In this document: one piece after another, positions 61,014 to 64,000 of the stretch
How the letters are laid out: each line of letters begins with the position of its first letter
Position numbering within the stretch: the first letter of the stretch is position 1
From: Chitinophagaceae bacterium IBVUCB1
GTDB taxonomy: Bacteria; Bacteroidota; Bacteroidia; Chitinophagales; Chitinophagaceae
DNA: 64,000 bases
Assembly: GCA_002127285.1 (NCBI GenBank)
Contig: NFUW01000001.1
Coordinates: 1,252,057 to 1,316,056 of the forward strand
Direction: 5' to 3'
Translations under genes and position numbers: made by a program
The notes under the pieces: model-generated
Database searches by the model: none
Seen by the model: the letters and a program-made list of their open reading frames with translations, nothing else
What the model was told of the DNA's origin: nothing

Positions 61014-64000
61014 TTATTGCGCAAATATAAAGCGCAATGTAACACCTGCACGGGTAGTAGTGATGGGGAACGAGGTAGAAATATACGGTATGCTCTGCCT
61101 GCGGTCGTAATAGAAACGAAGCGTTAGTTTATCACTTACGATGTAGTCTATAGTGGGCGAAATAGAAATTACTTTCTGTCCGCGTGTGATGATGCTCTGA
61201 TTTTGAGCCAGGTAGTTGTTGGTGCTTTTATCATCACGAAGGCCAATATCAACTTTGATATTCAGGTCATTTTTCAGCTTGCGCACACCAAATACTTCAA
61301 ATGGCAGTACTAACCCGCGTACCCGGTAACCTGCACCAATAATGTATTCTGTGCTATTCGTTTCGCTTACCTGATAATCTATCATACTGAGGCTGACGGT
61401 ACGTGTTTTACGATAATTGAAACTTACAGACATGCCATTTCGGAATGCGCCATCTACACCAAAAAGCGGGTTGAGTGACTCACTGATTGTAATATTGGGT
61501 ACCTGATAGAACGGCACAAAATTGCCTGAGTTAGAGTCGAGAAACGATGGGAAGCCAACACTGAAAATGTCCTGATAGAATAATGCAGATACAAAGCTGT
61601 TCATAGACAGTGATCCGGTGTATCCGTGGTTCAGCACAAGATTATTCATGGCACTATTGATAAACGGTATTTTAGTGAGACCGGTATATGCTACACGCCA
61701 ATTGGGCATGGGTAAATAATTGCGGAACGGGTTGCTGCGTATATTATTTCCGCTTTGGTGGTCTACAAGGCCAACCTTGCCTGCATTTCTGCCGGTATAG
61801 GCAGCAATGAAAGATGGTACCAACACATCTTGCGAATAAGCGGTATAACCTTTTTTGTAATTCGGGTCGTTAGGGTCTGTTACACCATTGCTATATGGGT
61901 TTTGTCTGCTAAGCCTCTCAGATATTACTTGCCTGTTATTTGCGAATTCCCTGAACGGACCATTATCAACATTCGACTCGCTGAACATAGTGCTAAGCCC
62001 TATGAAAGATGATGTGAAAGAGCCGGTTTCGTAAGGGTTGTTATGGGTAAACTGCCCGTTTCCAGATAATGAAGTATCCTTAAACAACTCGCTGAGCGAT
62101 TTGCTGAATGACCTGTTGATGGTCAGGTCTATCCTGAAATCTTTAATAGGTTCAACTGTGGTAAGTATGTTAAGTGTTTGGGCATATTGCTGTTGAAATT
62201 GGGAGTTAAAAAGAGAATCTCTGCTTAGCCTGTTTTGTGCAGCCTGGGCCATAAGCCAGGTTCTGTCTGGTTGCATACCATATATATATCCCCAGCCGGG
62301 TGCCCCGCTTGATGTGTTCATGCCCAGGAAGCGTGTACTATCCATAAAGCCCGGTAATGTAGAGCCGGCATTTTCTGAAATATTTACAGTAGCACGCTTA
62401 ACCATTGTGAGTAGTCTGCCAGTAAAGCGTTCCATATCTGTAACTTCTAACGGGGTGTTCTTGCGTTTCAGCTTCGCTGCTTTTTTATCCTGTTTTTTCT
62501 TTGCCTTATCGGCTTTTATTTTAGCTAGTTCTTCAGCTTTTTGGGCTTTGCGTGCAGAGTCGAGTTGGGCATTGGTCATGTTGCCTGCTTTTTCGGCAAT
62601 GGTATTGCCTTTCAGCTTGCTTACAGTATCTTTTGCGAGTACTTTTTTGGCAAATTTATCTTGTTTGTCTTTACCTCGCAGGTCTTTAATAGCACTGTTT
62701 TTATCATCTTTTTTACCAGCATTCATTTTGGGTTGGTTCACGGTGCGCAGCCATTTGTTTTTATTGTATAGCTGCGAAAATTGTAATTCGAGGTTGGCCT
62801 GCCTTGTGTTGGTATTGCCGAGTGTATTGCCCAATGAACGTGCTAACTGTGATGCTGCCGTCCAAGAATAGGTAGCACCATATTGCAAGCGTAAGTTTGT
62901 CCAGTCGAAAGCAGGTATTTTTTGTAAGGGCAAGTTGTAGCTTGCCTGAAAATCCTGCGTATAGTTTGTATTTCGACCAAACGACAGCACTTCGTTCCAG
63001 AGGCTGTCGCGTTGGGCATCTGTGTTTACTCTGCCGTATGGCTCATCAACGCGCGAGTTATTAATGGCTCTGTAGCTGAAAGATAAAGAGCGTGTAAGCT
63101 CCCACCGCAATTCATATTCTCGTCTCCATGTGAAGTTTTTAAAATAGGTAGGTTGCACGTTGAGCGGGCCATCCGATACGTTGCGTATCAGGGTTTCGTT
63201 CATGGTTTTATTCAGGTCTGTACGGAAGGTGAAGTTTGAAGGCAGCAGCGATACATTAAAATCTTTCACTAAAGAGAGCCATTTTGATTTTGATTTGATA
63301 AATCTTTTGAACGGTTCGATAGACTTTGTTTTGATATTGTAGGTATAGCCAAGACCGATACGATGATTCAGCAATTCATCGGATTCAATTATCGGGTTGC
63401 GCTTGAACTGCCTGTTGTATGCATAGCTTACGTCAAAGTTTTTAACACTCCATGGCATTACTGTAGCATTTTGCTTTTCGGGGTTGCCAAGAATGCGGAC
63501 GTTGGAAAAGTTGAGGCTTGTTATAGTGGTATAGTCTTGAGCAACTTTCCTCATAGAGTCTCTATGTGCATTGTCTCGGGCACTATTCAGCTTGTCTTTG
63601 TATTTCACATCAAAATCGTAGGGATCGAACTGGGGGTTGCTTACATTTTCCGAAAACCCTACAAACACGGGTAATTGAACGCCCCATTTGCGTGGCATTA
63701 GTTTTCCCATATTCAGGTTGGTAGATGCATTATACTGGTAGAAGTTATCTCTGAATCGTTGGTTCAATTTCTGGTCAATATTGCCATAGCCATTTGTATG
63801 CATACTACCGGCAAGGTTTACAGAGCCTAAGTCTGCAAGCTGGATAGCTACCTTGCCCGACGCTGCATATCCCGGGGTTTCGTTGAGCCCAACTAATCGA
63901 AGTTCGTTAAACCAGATTTCGCCGCATTTTGCCAAGCCGTCGTCTGCAGGGGTCTGGTTTGTTTTTTTAGGATTTGTAACACCTAACAATATCGTTTTAG
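61014..64000 (-). CDS. sprA: Cell surface protein SprA, C-terminal part (5' end beyond the window)
   Basis: SprA (Sov) is the giant outer-membrane barrel of the type IX secretion translocon, usually 2300-2500 residues; about 995 residues are visible, from GEIWFNELRLVGLNETPGYA to TRAGVTLRFIFAQ. Evidence is the alternating beta-strand pattern (NLRLQYGATYSWTAASQL, KVGLVDHQSGNNIRSNPFRN, KLTLRFYYDRRQSIPYISTS) and the typical C-terminal Gln. A Lys/Ala-rich segment of about 100 residues (codons around 62440-62740) interrupts the barrel. The T9SS-sorted protein at 48 kb is a plausible client. Confidence 0.93.
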   Translation of the reverse strand, partial: KTILLGVTNPKKTNQTPADDGLAKCGEIWFNELRLVGLNETPGYAASGKVAIQLADLGSVNLAGSMHTNGYGNIDQKLNQRFRDNFYQYNASTNLNMGKLMPRKWGVQLPVFVGFSENVSNPQFDPYDFDVKYKDKLNSARDNAHRDSMRKVAQDYTTITSLNFSNVRILGNPEKQNATVMPWSVKNFDVSYAYNRQFKRNPIIESDELLNHRIGLGYTYNIKTKSIEPFKRFIKSKSKWLSLVKDFNVSLLPSNFTFRTDLNKTMNETLIRNVSDGPLNVQPTYFKNFTWRREYELRWELTRSLSFSYRAINNSRVDEPYGRVNTDAQRDSLWNEVLSFGRNTNYTQDFQASYNLPLQKIPAFDWTNLRLQYGATYSWTAASQLARSLGNTLGNTNTRQANLELQFSQLYNKNKWLRTVNQPKMNAGKKDDKNSAIKDLRGKDKQDKFAKKVLAKDTVSKLKGNTIAEKAGNMTNAQLDSARKAQKAEELAKIKADKAKKKQDKKAAKLKRKNTPLEVTDMERFTGRLLTMVKRATVNISENAGSTLPGFMDSTRFLGMNTSSGAPGWGYIYGMQPDRTWLMAQAAQNRLSRDSLFNSQFQQQYAQTLNILTTVEPIKDFRIDLTINRSFSKSLSELFKDTSLSGNGQFTHNNPYETGSFTSSFIGLSTMFSESNVDNGPFREFANNRQVISERLSRQNPYSNGVTDPNDPNYKKGYTAYSQDVLVPSFIAAYTGRNAGKVGLVDHQSGNNIRSNPFRNYLPMPNWRVAYTGLTKIPFINSAMNNLVLNHGYTGSLSMNSFVSALFYQDIFSVGFPSFLDSNSGNFVPFYQVPNITISESLNPLFGVDGAFRNGMSVSFNYRKTRTVSLSMIDYQVSETNSTEYIIGAGYRVRGLVLPFEVFGVRKLKNDLNIKVDIGLRDDKSTNNYLAQNQSIITRGQKVISISPTIDYIVSDKLTLRFYYDRRQSIPYISTSFPITTTRAGVTLRFIFAQ

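Overview
The window is about 43% GC and reads as a chromosomal segment of a member of the Bacteroidota, most likely Chitinophagaceae or a close relative. The evidence is lineage-specific: a gliding/type IX secretion protein SprA, a protein with a gliding-motility C-terminal sorting domain, TonB-dependent receptors with carboxypeptidase-regulatory-like N-termini, a fused B12 mutase of the IcmF type, an almost complete absence of Shine-Dalgarno sequences, and many copies of the Bacteroidota -7 promoter box TAnnTTTG. The sequence is densely coding, mostly in short operons. I see no rRNA, tRNA, CRISPR array, phage or complete insertion sequence.

Layout. 1-3.1 kb: the 5' part of a glycosyltransferase with no canonical start codon, small unknown genes, tatA, and two ferritin-like proteins with twin-arginine leaders. 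3.1-9.0 kb: housekeeping genes (priA, clpX, folA, thyA) and a methyltransferase relative that lacks its catalytic core. 9.4-13.1 kb: a GT-C membrane glycosyltransferase, a polyprenyl-phosphate sugar synthase-like GT2, a gamma-carbonic anhydrase-like protein and an outer-membrane barrel. 13.2-24.9 kb: icmF, two TonB-dependent receptors, a helical secreted partner protein and a membrane/TPR fusion. 25-36.6 kb: dgt, an SDR dehydrogenase, an alpha/beta hydrolase, queA, nadC, a diacylglycerol-kinase-like protein, an LpxL-type acyltransferase, an FAH-family hydrolase and purL. Within this stretch a frameshifted membrane-protein gene lies between two REP-like double-hairpin repeats. 36.6-48 kb: folB, a cytochrome/beta-propeller lipoprotein, a BamA/TamA-like protein, nadK, a DUF6089-type protein, a second frameshifted small membrane gene, the C-terminal half of a split transketolase, a SUI1 factor, a Crp/Fnr regulator, a thioredoxin-like protein and an exported pirin. 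48-54.8 kb: the T9SS-sorted surface protein, lolD, acpP-fabF-rnc. 54.9-61 kb: the phenylacetyl-CoA epoxidase genes paaA-B-C-D, interrupted by three foreign genes. 61-64 kb: the C-terminal part of sprA.

The genes serve folate and thymidylate metabolism (folA, thyA, folB), NAD metabolism (nadC, nadK), fatty acid synthesis (acpP, fabF), purine synthesis (purL), envelope building, and aromatic and branched-acid catabolism (paa, icmF, FAH hydrolase). No complete undescribed system is evident. The most interesting signals are: a four-helix-bundle gene inserted between paaB and paaC, with imperfect inverted repeats that reach into the paaC reading frame; the REP-like pair with a compensatory base change; a set of genes whose -7 box lies only 4-8 nt from the start codon, implying leaderless mRNAs; an apparent ATC start; a methyltransferase-derived protein without its SAM core; and a Tat-exported pirin. 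Coding calls rest on reading frames and motif recognition; no database search was run.
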